Shown here: positions 36,033-43,804 of the stretch, piece after piece | How the letters are laid out: each line of letters opens with the position of its first letter | Position numbering within the stretch: position 1 is the first letter of the stretch | Source: UBA1757 sp045627385 | Lineage (GTDB): Bacteria > Bacteroidota > Bacteroidia > Bacteroidales > UBA1402 | DNA length: 64,000 nucleotides | Assembly: GCA_045627385.1 (NCBI GenBank) | Contig: JAZQNO010000034.1 | Location: 1 to 64,000 of the forward strand | Reading direction: 5' to 3' | Translations under genes and position numbers: made by a program | Notes under the pieces: model-generated | What the model was told of the DNA's origin: nothing | Database searches by the model: none | Seen by the model: only the letters and a program-made list of their open reading frames with translations

Positions 36033-38252
36033 TCATCTTTTCCGTCTAAAACGGTCTCCTTGAAAACTTGCCTGAAATCCGCCGTAGATACTGTATGCCT
36101 GTCCCGAATAGCGGCCGAGGCTGCGGTAGCCCGAACTGTAAATGACACCCTCTTCATTGGCGTGGTTGAAAAGGTTGCTCAAGGTGGCGAAAAACACCCA
36201 CATCTGACCCTTGTCGGTGAATATCACTTTGTTGATTTGCAGATTGACCCGGCTGTAGTGGCCGAGCCGCTGAGAATTGTGCGGCCCGGCAACGGGCCGC
36301 ATCAGACCGGAACTTTCGTCGAAGACGCTTCCCAGATAGGGTGTGAAGACATTCCCCGCCCTGAAAATGGCCGTACAGGACAGCGTCAGACCTTCTCCTG
36401 CGGAATGGCCGGCTGTCGCTTTGACCAGGTAGGGAAGGTCATTGTCGCCCCTGCGGAGGGAATCCATGCGGATGCTGGAGCGTATCCGGCTGAATGAAAG
36501 GCCTGCATTCCAGGAATCTTCCTGCCATTTGGCTGAAACTTCCCATCCCTTGAATATCCTCTCCGCCTGTACGGCCGTGTCCGAATAGGCCAGTTCCTGA
36601 AAACCCTTTTCCTTTTTGCCATAGATGGCGGCCGAGCACGTCAACCGGTCTCCGTGATATCGGTAACCGATCTCCGACTGTTCCGAACTTTGAAAGTCAA
36701 ACCTGGGCATTCCGTTTGAAATCAGCTGATAGCCGTGGTAACGTCCGCTGGAAACCAGAACGGACTGTCCGGTCCCCAATTTCCAGAGGAGATTCGCCTG
36801 AGCCGAAAGAAAAGGCTGGTGAAGGCTGTTGGAAAAGCCTTTTCTGAGTCCCAGACCCAACACGAACGGACCGGCGTCGTATCTGGTATAGAGATAAGCT
36901 TCAGGCCAGACAAGGCGCAGACAGGAATCCGAACGGACCGTTTCCGCCGTATCGCGACGGTCGAACCACCACTTCGGCTCTTCCGTCACGAACGGTTGGG
37001 TCCGATTTTCGTAAGCCGCCCCCCATTCGACCCACCAGTCATCGTTGAGAAAGGTCTTCAGATGAAATCTCATTTTGAGGCTCCGGTCGCTGAATTCGCT
37101 GCTCCTCTGCCCGAAGGCTGTCTGCCCCTCCCGCATGTCCCATCCGGCATCCAAACCGGCCGAAAAGCGCTGCCTTTTCCAGGAAAGGTTGCCGATGTCG
37201 AACTGGCGTTTCTGCTCCAAGCGGCTGCTTTGGAGCCGGCCTTTGTCATAGTGGCTGCCCTCATAATCTTCAAAGATGTTGTAATGATACGCTTGTACTG
37301 TCATCAGCCCCAGTTTTCCCCCTTTGCCTATTGGAATGTCCCCCCAATGGCAATTGACGCCCAAATCGTCGGAACCGAAGTCACCGAGCATCCCGTTCAA
37401 CTGGTTCAATTCCAAATAATGCTTGGAAAACTGATGGTTGGCATACACTTGGACAAAACGTTTGTCGCGGAACCTCTGCGTATGGAGCGCGCCCATGTTG
37501 GCCATTGAAAGCGCCACTTGGGTCTGGCTCGATTCGACGCGGCCGACGGTGTGCAGTTCGGCCATTCCGGCCAGACAGTTTCCCTGATTGAGAGGCGGAT
37601 TGCCGGCATAAACGGTCATGTCGCCGATTATTTCCGTGTTGAACAGGCTGAAATTGCCCATCCCGCTGATTTCCGTGTTCCGCACCGGATTGCTGAGGGC
37701 TATGCCGTTCAAGGTGACCTGAGAGGCCTGAGAAGAGCTGCCTCTCAATTCCAGATTGGCCGATTCGCCCGTTCCGGAGGCGGCCGGAAGAAATCCGGCC
37801 GCCTTCAGCGGGTCTCCGTCTGAAGCCGATGACAGGTATATCTCCAGCTTCTCGAGCTTTACCAGCGAAAATTCTTCGCTGATGGCGGGATCGTTTTCCA
37901 ATATGATGTCAGACAGCAGAAAGGGATCTTCCTGCAAGACCAGAGTCATCGTGTCTTCTCCAGTCAGCATTTCCGCACCGATGTCCCTGAACGGAATCCG
38001 CAGACTTCTGAATCCGACAAAACTGACCGACAGGCTGTCCGAACGGCAGTCGTCAGGATTGAAGTTCAAGGAGAAAATACCATTCAGCCTGCTGACTGTG
38101 CCCGTTTCGGGATGATGCGCCCAACAGACGGCGGCACCCGTCAGACTGTCTCCGTGCCGGTCCAGTATGCGACCGTTCAGACGATTTTGGGCGCTGGTCG
38201 GAAAGGACAGAGACAACAGGCCGATCAGGAGGTGAGAAATCGGTTTGACCAT
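36033..38252 (-). CDS. TonB-dependent receptor-like outer membrane protein of the TOMM operon
   Basis: A 739-residue outer membrane protein. A signal peptide ends near PTSAQ (about residue 22). A carboxypeptidase-regulatory-like beta domain follows (about 25-110; GRILDRHGDSLTGAAV), then a plug-like part (about 135-250; LELRGSSSQASQVTLNGI) and a barrel of alternating strands. The C-terminus is very basic rather than the usual aromatic end. It overlaps the M50 gene by 28 bases and is last in the run that starts with the Cys-rich peptide. It could pass the modified peptide or a substrate across the outer membrane, or act in self-protection; all of this is inference. The start at 38252 is chosen for the signal peptide. 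Confidence 0.8.
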   Translation of the reverse strand: MVKPISHLLIGLLSLSFPTSAQNRLNGRILDRHGDSLTGAAVCWAHHPETGTVSRLNGIFSLNFNPDDCRSDSLSVSFVGFRSLRIPFRDIGAEMLTGEDTMTLVLQEDPFLLSDIILENDPAISEEFSLVKLEKLEIYLSSASDGDPLKAAGFLPAASGTGESANLELRGSSSQASQVTLNGIALSNPVRNTEISGMGNFSLFNTEIIGDMTVYAGNPPLNQGNCLAGMAELHTVGRVESSQTQVALSMANMGALHTQRFRDKRFVQVYANHQFSKHYLELNQLNGMLGDFGSDDLGVNCHWGDIPIGKGGKLGLMTVQAYHYNIFEDYEGSHYDKGRLQSSRLEQKRQFDIGNLSWKRQRFSAGLDAGWDMREGQTAFGQRSSEFSDRSLKMRFHLKTFLNDDWWVEWGAAYENRTQPFVTEEPKWWFDRRDTAETVRSDSCLRLVWPEAYLYTRYDAGPFVLGLGLRKGFSNSLHQPFLSAQANLLWKLGTGQSVLVSSGRYHGYQLISNGMPRFDFQSSEQSEIGYRYHGDRLTCSAAIYGKKEKGFQELAYSDTAVQAERIFKGWEVSAKWQEDSWNAGLSFSRIRSSIRMDSLRRGDNDLPYLVKATAGHSAGEGLTLSCTAIFRAGNVFTPYLGSVFDESSGLMRPVAGPHNSQRLGHYSRVNLQINKVIFTDKGQMWVFFATLSNLFNHANEEGVIYSSGYRSLGRYSGQAYSIYGGFQASFQGDRFRRKR

Positions 38253-39424
38253 AGCGGAAAAGTTAAAAGTAGGGTGATGGCGGCCCAATAGCCGGTAATG
38301 CACAGACAACAGAAAAGGAAATAGAGCAGTTGCAGCCAGGTCTTTTTGCCGGTGCTCATCAGTCGCTGCCAGCGCTGTCTCAGAGAAACGTCCTTTCCGA
38401 AAACAGACTTCCACCATTCTCGGCTGGCTTCGTAGGCATTGCCGAACAGACGTTCCTGCCCCGTCAGATCTTCGAGTATGTAGTACGCGTCGGTTCCGGG
38501 GAACAACAGATTCAGATTGGCCATCATTTCAATGACGACATAAAAGAACAGGCAGTCGGCCAGCAGGGAAACGAAATCGGATTCGGGGTAGAGGCAAATG
38601 ACCTGCAGCAGCGTCAGAGCCACCAGGAAGTCTGTCAACAGTCCGGCCGCGGAGACTTGAATGCGTCTTTTCCGGTCTTTCCAAAGGCATACCTGGTCTA
38701 TCTGCGTGTACATGACGGGAAAGACCACATACATTAGGGCGACTCCCATCCGGTTTGTCTGTCCGCCATATCTCTTGTAGAGGAGGTAATGCCCCATCTC
38801 GTGAAAGAATAAACAGATGAAAATGCTGAAAAACAGACAGATGAACAGACCGAATACGGGAATCCTCCTCATGGCGAAACCTCGGAAGGCGAAATCGGCC
38901 TGAGGCAGCAGTAGAGGCAGGAGCGTCAGGCATAGGCACAACAGCGCATACAGCCAAGGCAGCATCTTCTGAAAACGGACCGATTGGGCCAGCGTTTGGC
39001 ACCAGCTTCCTTCAAGATCGATGGAAAAGCATTTGAAGAAACGCAAATTGCCGTTGAATTCGGCCGTCAGCGGCCTTCTGAACAGGTGGGAAAGAAGTGA
39101 GACCCAGCGGTTGCCCAAATAATAGAGCATTGTCTGCAGGCCGTTCTGCCGGCGTCTTTTCATACTTGTCTCGCCCCTTACCAGCAGTCCCAATTCCCGC
39201 GATCGGCTGATGACCTGCTGGAAAACGTTTTCGGAAACATCCGTGTCCGGCATCCGTTTCCGAACATGTCCGTAGTCATTCTGCTCTGTGTAAAACCGCA
39301 GCAAGCGATATTCGCCTTCCGACAGTGACAACAAGGCGCCGTCTCTGTCATTCCGAAGTATGATTTCACCGCCGTTTCGGTTGAAAATCAGGAAGTCAGT
39401 ATTCAATCTCCAGGAATTATCCAT
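38225..39424 (-). CDS. Membrane M50-type metalloprotease with N-terminal peptide-binding-like domain
   Basis: A 399-residue protein. Residues 1-90 are soluble and look like a small winged-helix or PqqD-like domain. The rest is membrane protein with about six segments. The zinc motif HEMGH is at 208-212 inside a hydrophobic helix, and the third-ligand-type Asp is at about 312 in FPGTDAYY, both marks of site-2 (M50) proteases. The start at 39424 overlaps the dehydrogenase stop by 8 bases; the longer frame to 39583 lies within that gene. In known streptolysin S operons a CAAX-type membrane protease (SagE) sits in the cluster; this gene may be the analogue for leader removal or immunity. That role is inference. 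Confidence 0.75.
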   Translation of the reverse strand: MDNSWRLNTDFLIFNRNGGEIILRNDRDGALLSLSEGEYRLLRFYTEQNDYGHVRKRMPDTDVSENVFQQVISRSRELGLLVRGETSMKRRRQNGLQTMLYYLGNRWVSLLSHLFRRPLTAEFNGNLRFFKCFSIDLEGSWCQTLAQSVRFQKMLPWLYALLCLCLTLLPLLLPQADFAFRGFAMRRIPVFGLFICLFFSIFICLFFHEMGHYLLYKRYGGQTNRMGVALMYVVFPVMYTQIDQVCLWKDRKRRIQVSAAGLLTDFLVALTLLQVICLYPESDFVSLLADCLFFYVVIEMMANLNLLFPGTDAYYILEDLTGQERLFGNAYEASREWWKSVFGKDVSLRQRWQRLMSTGKKTWLQLLYFLFCCLCITGYWAAITLLLTFPLWSNRFLTS

Positions 39425-40250
39425 TGTTTTTCCCGATGAACATGGTGAGTAATGCGGTTTCGTAAGGACTTTGAAAACCCATGAGCCTGTCCAACGAACG
39501 GTCCATATAGCCGCCGATGGCACAGACGGACACTTCGCCGGCGGCAGCTGCAAGATGCAGATTTTGGCATATGGCGCCGACATCGGTCAGGGCGAAGCGA
39601 AGACCTCGGTCACCGTATTTGCAGCAGACACGGTTGAGGGCGGCCCCGAAAACCAGAACGCCGGATACCATATCCATATTCCAAGAACCTACGACTTCCT
39701 GAGGAAAGACTTTCGTCAATTCGGACTTCATGGACTGTCTGTCGAGTATGCGCATTGTCTCAAGTCTTTCAAAATGAGGGTTGTAAGCGTAAATCCCAGT
39801 CTTGAGGCCAATGGTGTGGAGGGAAATGTAGTAGAGGTCGATCGGATAGAGGGCACCGCCCGAGGCGATGCTTCGCCTGGCCAGATGGTGCGAATGGTCG
39901 GCAAAGCGCTCGGTGATGAAATAGGCGCTGGTCAGCACTTGGGCCAGATCCTCCAGCTTGAGCAGCGTGTCGAATCCTCTTGTACTTCTCCTTTTCAATT
40001 GCAGGTCAATGAGTTTCAGCGTGTCTGCCGTGTAGGTGGCTCTGAGAGGGACGGTCTCGGCCATACTGTTTTCCATCGTGTGGCCGATAACCTGACGGCT
40101 GTACAGGGGAGAATGCATCAGCGTGCCGATCCGTTCGCCCAGTTCTTCACTGTTTTCAACCGACATGGCCGAACTTTGCAGAAAGTCCGTTGCGGCTTCG
40201 CTCAGACAGGGAGCGGATAACAGATTGTATGTGTCCATGGCGCAGGTCAT
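39417..40250 (-). CDS. SagB-type FMN-dependent azoline dehydrogenase
   Basis: A 277-residue nitroreductase-fold enzyme of the SagB/ThcOx group, which oxidises thiazolines and oxazolines to thiazoles and oxazoles on TOMM peptides. It shows RRSTRGF at 87-93 (FMN phosphate site), SGGALYP at 130-136, and DVGAICQNLHLAAA at 223-236, followed by GGYMDRSLDRLMG, all placed as in SagB. The ATG at 40250 overlaps the upstream stop as ATGA. Its place between a YcaO gene and an M50 protease makes TOMM maturation much more likely than general nitroreduction. Confidence 0.87.
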   Translation of the reverse strand: MTCAMDTYNLLSAPCLSEAATDFLQSSAMSVENSEELGERIGTLMHSPLYSRQVIGHTMENSMAETVPLRATYTADTLKLIDLQLKRRSTRGFDTLLKLEDLAQVLTSAYFITERFADHSHHLARRSIASGGALYPIDLYYISLHTIGLKTGIYAYNPHFERLETMRILDRQSMKSELTKVFPQEVVGSWNMDMVSGVLVFGAALNRVCCKYGDRGLRFALTDVGAICQNLHLAAAAGEVSVCAIGGYMDRSLDRLMGFQSPYETALLTMFIGKNNG

Positions 40251-40972
40251 TTGATAAGCGACAGCAGCCGCTCGTTGTCAGGATACAGTTTCAGAGCATT
40301 CTTCAGATGGAAGATGGCTTTGTCTACGTCTGTCCGCAGATAGTGCCGGCAGAGGTAATAGTAGACTTCATCACGTCCCCAGCTGGGATCGTAAGGGTTG
40401 GAGCTGTAGGTGTCTTCCAGAGAAAGAGCTTTCAGAAAGTCCTCTTCAAACTGTTTTCCGCCACCGTACATGGATGGCGTGTGATAATCGCGTGTGCCGA
40501 GGGCAAGCCAAGCACGCAGATTCTGCGGGTCCATTTTGAGGGCTGTTTCCGCATATCGCTTGGCTTCGGCGCTGACCAGCGGAATCCTCATGGATTTGCA
40601 GAATCCGACACTGAGGTTCTTGCATGCGGCCAAAAGGGCATAGTCTTCGGCTGTCTTGTGTCGGGTGCCGTCCAGAATGCGGACCGCATCGGAAATGGCC
40701 TTGGCTCCGGTTTTCCGGTCGTCCGGGCTCTGCTGGCCGAACTGGAGGGCAAGGACGGCCTCCCTGTATCGGGCATAGGCTTTCCAATAGTTCAGATACC
40801 GGTTGTTGGCGGCATTTGGCAACAGACTGAGTTTTTCTATGTAATCTTCAAAAGGATCTAGCGTTTTCATACGGGCGCAGTTGATGAATAGGGAATCGGT
40901 CGTTTCCTGATAATTCTGTGCCGGAAGATGGAAAGACAGGAGGCACAGACAGGCGAAAATCATTTTTTTCAT
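40247..40972 (-). CDS. Secreted TPR-like protein of the TOMM operon
   Basis: I do not recognise a named family. The 241-residue protein has a signal peptide ending at HLPAQ (about residue 19). Helical pairs with TPR spacing appear at AKRYAETALKMDPQNLRAWLAL and at AIFHLKNALKLYPDN near the end, and a GGGKQFEEDFLKAL segment lies between. It should be periplasmic or on the outer membrane. It is placed between the YcaO and SagB-like genes and overlaps the latter by four bases, so it very likely serves the same pathway, for example as a scaffold, chaperone or immunity factor; no direct evidence decides this. Confidence 0.7.
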   Translation of the reverse strand: MKKMIFACLCLLSFHLPAQNYQETTDSLFINCARMKTLDPFEDYIEKLSLLPNAANNRYLNYWKAYARYREAVLALQFGQQSPDDRKTGAKAISDAVRILDGTRHKTAEDYALLAACKNLSVGFCKSMRIPLVSAEAKRYAETALKMDPQNLRAWLALGTRDYHTPSMYGGGKQFEEDFLKALSLEDTYSSNPYDPSWGRDEVYYYLCRHYLRTDVDKAIFHLKNALKLYPDNERLLSLIK

Positions 40973-40989
40973 GGATGACGGTGATAGGG

Positions 40990-42297
40990 TTAGGGAAAAG
41001 GATGAGGCCATTGGAGAAACAAATCGTCACGACCGTTGAACACACCTCCCAGGAATGGCCAGGCGTGATGTCCGGTCAGCAAAGACCAGCCTGGTGTGAC
41101 GACACGGGCGACCCTGTAGCCGGCTTCAGCAATGTCAATGGGCGTGATATCCTTGTAGATAAGATTTTTCAGACCTGTTTTGGCGATTTCTTCCGCTTGG
41201 AAGCGGCGGCAGTGCCGCTCGTCGTCGGAAAAGAAGATTTCAGAATCGCCCAAATCGGAATCTGCCGCCTCTCTCAGAATACGGCTGTGCTCGCGGGCTT
41301 CCGGAAAGCGGTTGTAAAAGTGAAAGTGCGTGTCGAAATCGGTCAGTTTGCTGAAATCCATCTCTCCGTCGAGCAGATGCTTTTCGTGGAGGCTGATGGC
41401 ATACTCGATGCCCTGATAGGCTTCCATGGCAGCTTTGACGATGGCGCTTCTCTTATCGAAACGGGCGGCACAACCCAAGGACTGAAACGATTTCTCCTTG
41501 TAGCGGAAATGGAGGACGACGACAATGGTCTCCAAGGGCGCGAAGGGAGAGAGGTCGAAGGTTTTGATTCGGACAAGAGGGTTCTCATACAGCTGTCGGA
41601 CGGTTTTGCATGAGCGGAAGTGATTCAGCACGGTGCCCTGCGTGTATTGTTTGTAAGCGATGCTGTCCTGACAGTACCAAAACTGCGCGAAGGCGTGTCT
41701 TTCGGCACATTCGCAGAAACCGCTGCAGATGGCCGTTTGCAGGTCGGGGCCGGCCGCCACACCGGTGGAAGTCGCTCCCACCAGATAATTGTGCGGGCTC
41801 TGAATGCGGCTCCTGTAGGGCATGTAGACGCAGAAGGCCGGCAGCAGAATCTCCTGCGAGCCGATCATATCGTTGCCTCTGACCCATTCGATGCAGTCGT
41901 CTGCCCCCAGTGGAAAGACATTCTTCTTTTCCAGTTCCCGATACTGGGTGTCCGAGTAATAGCGCAGGCGGTCGGGGGAAAGCATGGCGTATGACTTGGA
42001 AAGGCCGTTCCAGCTGCCGCGTATCAGTTCGTTTTCCGGGCAGAACGCACAGGCATAGCGTTCAACGAATTCCCCCACCGAACCCAAGAGGCTCTGCTGA
42101 TAATCGAAAGCGATGCTGCTGCCTTGGATTTTGGGCATCAGACATCCCATCACCTCCAGATTGCCTCCTGTGGTGACGGTCTGGACCAGTCCGGCCGGAA
42201 TGAACCGACGGTTGGGGATTGTCAGCACCTGCTCGTTCAACAGTCCGGCCCGGGTGTGGATGAGTTCTGAAAGTCGGTTATCCGTTGAAAGGTGCAT
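40990..42297 (-). CDS. YcaO-type azoline-forming cyclodehydratase (SagD-like)
   Basis: A 435-residue YcaO enzyme that would use ATP to cyclise Cys, Ser and Thr of a precursor into azolines. The ATP/Mg motifs are GSVGEFVERY (72-81) and ATSTGVAAG with ECAER (175-200). The last five residues are PHPFP (431-435), the PxPxP C-terminus that in TOMM YcaO enzymes reaches into the active site and is needed for cyclisation. It overlaps the SagC-like gene by 20 bases, as expected for partner proteins. This, with the Cys-rich peptide upstream, separates it from the E. coli YcaO that modifies ribosomal protein S12. Confidence 0.93.
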   Translation of the reverse strand: MHLSTDNRLSELIHTRAGLLNEQVLTIPNRRFIPAGLVQTVTTGGNLEVMGCLMPKIQGSSIAFDYQQSLLGSVGEFVERYACAFCPENELIRGSWNGLSKSYAMLSPDRLRYYSDTQYRELEKKNVFPLGADDCIEWVRGNDMIGSQEILLPAFCVYMPYRSRIQSPHNYLVGATSTGVAAGPDLQTAICSGFCECAERHAFAQFWYCQDSIAYKQYTQGTVLNHFRSCKTVRQLYENPLVRIKTFDLSPFAPLETIVVVLHFRYKEKSFQSLGCAARFDKRSAIVKAAMEAYQGIEYAISLHEKHLLDGEMDFSKLTDFDTHFHFYNRFPEAREHSRILREAADSDLGDSEIFFSDDERHCRRFQAEEIAKTGLKNLIYKDITPIDIAEAGYRVARVVTPGWSLLTGHHAWPFLGGVFNGRDDLFLQWPHPFP

Positions 42298-43132
42298 AGG
42301 GCGCTTGATTGAAAAGGGGTGAAAGAGGGTCTTTCAATATTCGGCTGGATTCGGTCGTGTAGCGGCTGAAGTCTATGACCGTCGATTTGCCGATCAGATG
42401 GGTGGAGCAGTGGCCTTTGTGGTCCCAATAACATTGCAGTTCTCTTTCCAGCAGACAAAGACTGGCTTCAAAATAGGGATATTTGGCCACGTTGGCCTGA
42501 CAGCATTTCTGCCGGTCGGAGCACTGGATGAATTCGGAATAAAGTCCCAAATTCCTCAGGTTGACCGTCTTCCTTTTCATATAGCAGGCCAAAGAGGCGG
42601 TTCCCAAAAGCGGGATGACCAAGGGGCCGACGGTGAAGGTCGTCGGTGAGAGTTCGCTGTACAGCAGAGGAAGTTGCTGCCGGTAGGATTCGATGGCGAT
42701 GTCTTCCAATTGACGGTATTGGTCGAACACGGGGCCTGAAACGAGGATGAATTGGCATCCCTTCAGGTCGTCTCTGGTGCGGACGGGCTTGAAATCCATC
42801 TGGTAGCCCTTGAGTTTCTGCCGCTCGGCAAGAGCTGTCACAATCTCCTCGTTCCCGAAGAAACCGATTTTCAGCTTTTGGTCGGCAGAGTCTTTGTCTT
42901 TCAGCAGAATGCCGTTGTCAAGCAGAAAGCGGACAATTTCGTTCATGTCGCTGCGGCTGATGTCGTCGTCATGGAAATCATCCAATTTTCCGTGTGTCCG
43001 GATGTGACTGATGACCCGCAGGATCTTCTCGTTCCCGTTGCTCTGGATTTTGACCAGCTGTCCGTCGGAGTGCTTGCAGTACAGGGCATCCGGGCTTTGC
43101 CAGATGTCCATGTTGTCGATATGTATGTTCAT
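42278..43132 (-). CDS. SagC-like TOMM cyclodehydratase partner, E1-like precursor-binding protein
   Basis: A 284-residue protein. Residues 1-90 look like the winged-helix leader-binding domain of TOMM C proteins, and the rest like a reduced E1/ThiF fold (KIGFFGNEEIV, then GPLVIPLLGTASLACYMKRK, the family hallmark). It would bind the leader peptide and activate the YcaO enzyme. It lacks the paired CxxC zinc motifs of full E1 enzymes. Alternative ATGs are at 43156 and 43132; the second has the A-rich upstream usual in this phylum and is chosen without certainty. It follows the precursor gene after a strong hairpin. Confidence 0.83.
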   Translation of the reverse strand: MNIHIDNMDIWQSPDALYCKHSDGQLVKIQSNGNEKILRVISHIRTHGKLDDFHDDDISRSDMNEIVRFLLDNGILLKDKDSADQKLKIGFFGNEEIVTALAERQKLKGYQMDFKPVRTRDDLKGCQFILVSGPVFDQYRQLEDIAIESYRQQLPLLYSELSPTTFTVGPLVIPLLGTASLACYMKRKTVNLRNLGLYSEFIQCSDRQKCCQANVAKYPYFEASLCLLERELQCYWDHKGHCSTHLIGKSTVIDFSRYTTESSRILKDPLSPLFNQAPYAPFNG

Positions 43133-43188
43133 GGTTTGTCTTTGGTGTGGTGTCATTTCCGAACAGGAAAGGACGAAGTGTCGAGTCA

Positions 43189-43223
43189 GAACTGACCTCC
43201 CGGGTTGCCCCGGGAGGCAGTTC
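43189..43223 (-). terminator. Hairpin between TOMM precursor and SagC-like gene
   Basis: Arms of 15 bp with one bulged A: GAACTG/CAGTTC outside and CCTCCCGGG/CCCGGGAGG inside, around a four-base loop. It lies 28 bases after the precursor stop. No T-run follows on the minus strand. It may act as a partial terminator or message stabiliser so that more precursor than enzyme is made, as the terminator after sagA does. Confidence 0.65.
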
Positions 43224-43251
43224 CTTTCATCATCCTATGAATCTCAGGTGT

Positions 43252-43485
43252 TTAACAGTGTGTCAGAAGTTCACCTGCAACGGCAGCCTTTTCCATTTTG
43301 GCAGCACCGCCACCGACTCCCTGCTCGATGTTGGAGGAGGGCGAAGGCGAGTTGCCGTCGCCGACGGTGACGCAGCAGGAGCAGCAACAGGTGCAGCAGC
43401 ACATGCCGGGAAGATTCTTTTCAGTCATCATAAGGGGAGCGGAACGGTCCTCGACCACTTTCATGGTCATTTCTAAATGTTTCAT
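43252..43485 (-). CDS. Streptolysin S-like TOMM precursor peptide
   Basis: A 77-residue peptide. A leader of about 28 residues with Met, Lys and Glu ends in NLPGM. A cysteine block follows at 29-38 (CCCTCCCSCC, bases 43372-43401), then VTVGDG, then a Ser/Pro/Gly/Asn-rich stretch and a GGGAA segment. SagA and ClosA share this order: leader ending in Pro-Gly, a Cys run with Thr/Ser, a short V/I-T/S-V stretch, then a Gly/Ser-rich tail. Eight Cys plus Thr32, Ser36 and Thr40 are candidates for azole formation. The last 17 residues, ending in Cys, are an extra tail. It has its own promoter and heads a run of SagC-, YcaO- and SagB-like genes. The precursor call is strong; cytolytic action is unproven. 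Confidence 0.9.
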   Translation of the reverse strand: MKHLEMTMKVVEDRSAPLMMTEKNLPGMCCCTCCCSCCVTVGDGNSPSPSSNIEQGVGGGAAKMEKAAVAGELLTHC

Positions 43486-43557
43486 GGTTTTTGGTTTTAA
43501 AATGATTGCCTACTCGATTGTGCTGGTTTTTCGGCTTCGACCAGGATTAATCCGATG

Positions 43558-43589
43558 CAAATATATGAAACGGAAAATCCATTTGCAAC
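43558..43589 (-). promoter_or_regulatory. TOMM operon promoter
   Basis: On the minus strand GTTG (43589-43586), 20 bases and TATATTTG (43565-43558) match the Bacteroidota consensus, with an exact -7 box. Transcription would start near 43551, giving a leader of about 65 bases before the precursor ATG. Confidence 0.6.
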
Positions 43590-43723
43590 ACATTAATGTG
43601 AAGATAATATGAATTTAACATAATCAAAGATGATTTTCAGCGCTTTGGAAGAGTGTTAAAGGGACTTCGTCCAAGAAGATGGCTTTTCATTTCGGAAAAC
43701 TGCCGATAATCTCGGCGGTGTCG

Positions 43724-43766
43724 AAAAAACGTCATCAGCCGACCGGTTCGCGGTCGGCTGATGACG
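43724..43766 (-). terminator. Terminator of the glycosidase-like lipoprotein gene
   Basis: A perfect 15-bp inverted repeat (CGTCATCAGCCGACC and its complement) around a seven-base loop, followed on the minus strand by six T. It lies 39 bases after the stop at 43805 and separates this gene from the TOMM operon. Confidence 0.88.
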
Positions 43767-43804
43767 TCATCGGAAGCCGGACGGGACTTCCAATTGTTTG
43801 TGAA

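Larger units (their letters stand above)
43486..43804. other. Intergenic region upstream of the TOMM operon
   Basis: No gene is seen in these 319 bases. They hold the promoter for the TOMM precursor (43558-43589), an AT-rich stretch (43600-43640) upstream of it, and the terminator of the following minus-strand glycosidase gene (43724-43766). Confidence 0.7.

Noticed and set aside
40990..42297. YcaO as the ribosomal protein S12 methylthiolation helper
   Set aside because: The PxPxP end, the SagC-like partner and the adjacent Cys-rich peptide fit TOMM synthesis instead.
43298..43612. Plus-strand open frame across the TOMM precursor with Gln runs
   Set aside because: Its Gln run is the reverse reading of the Cys codons; no family match, and the minus-strand peptide fits gene order and promoter.
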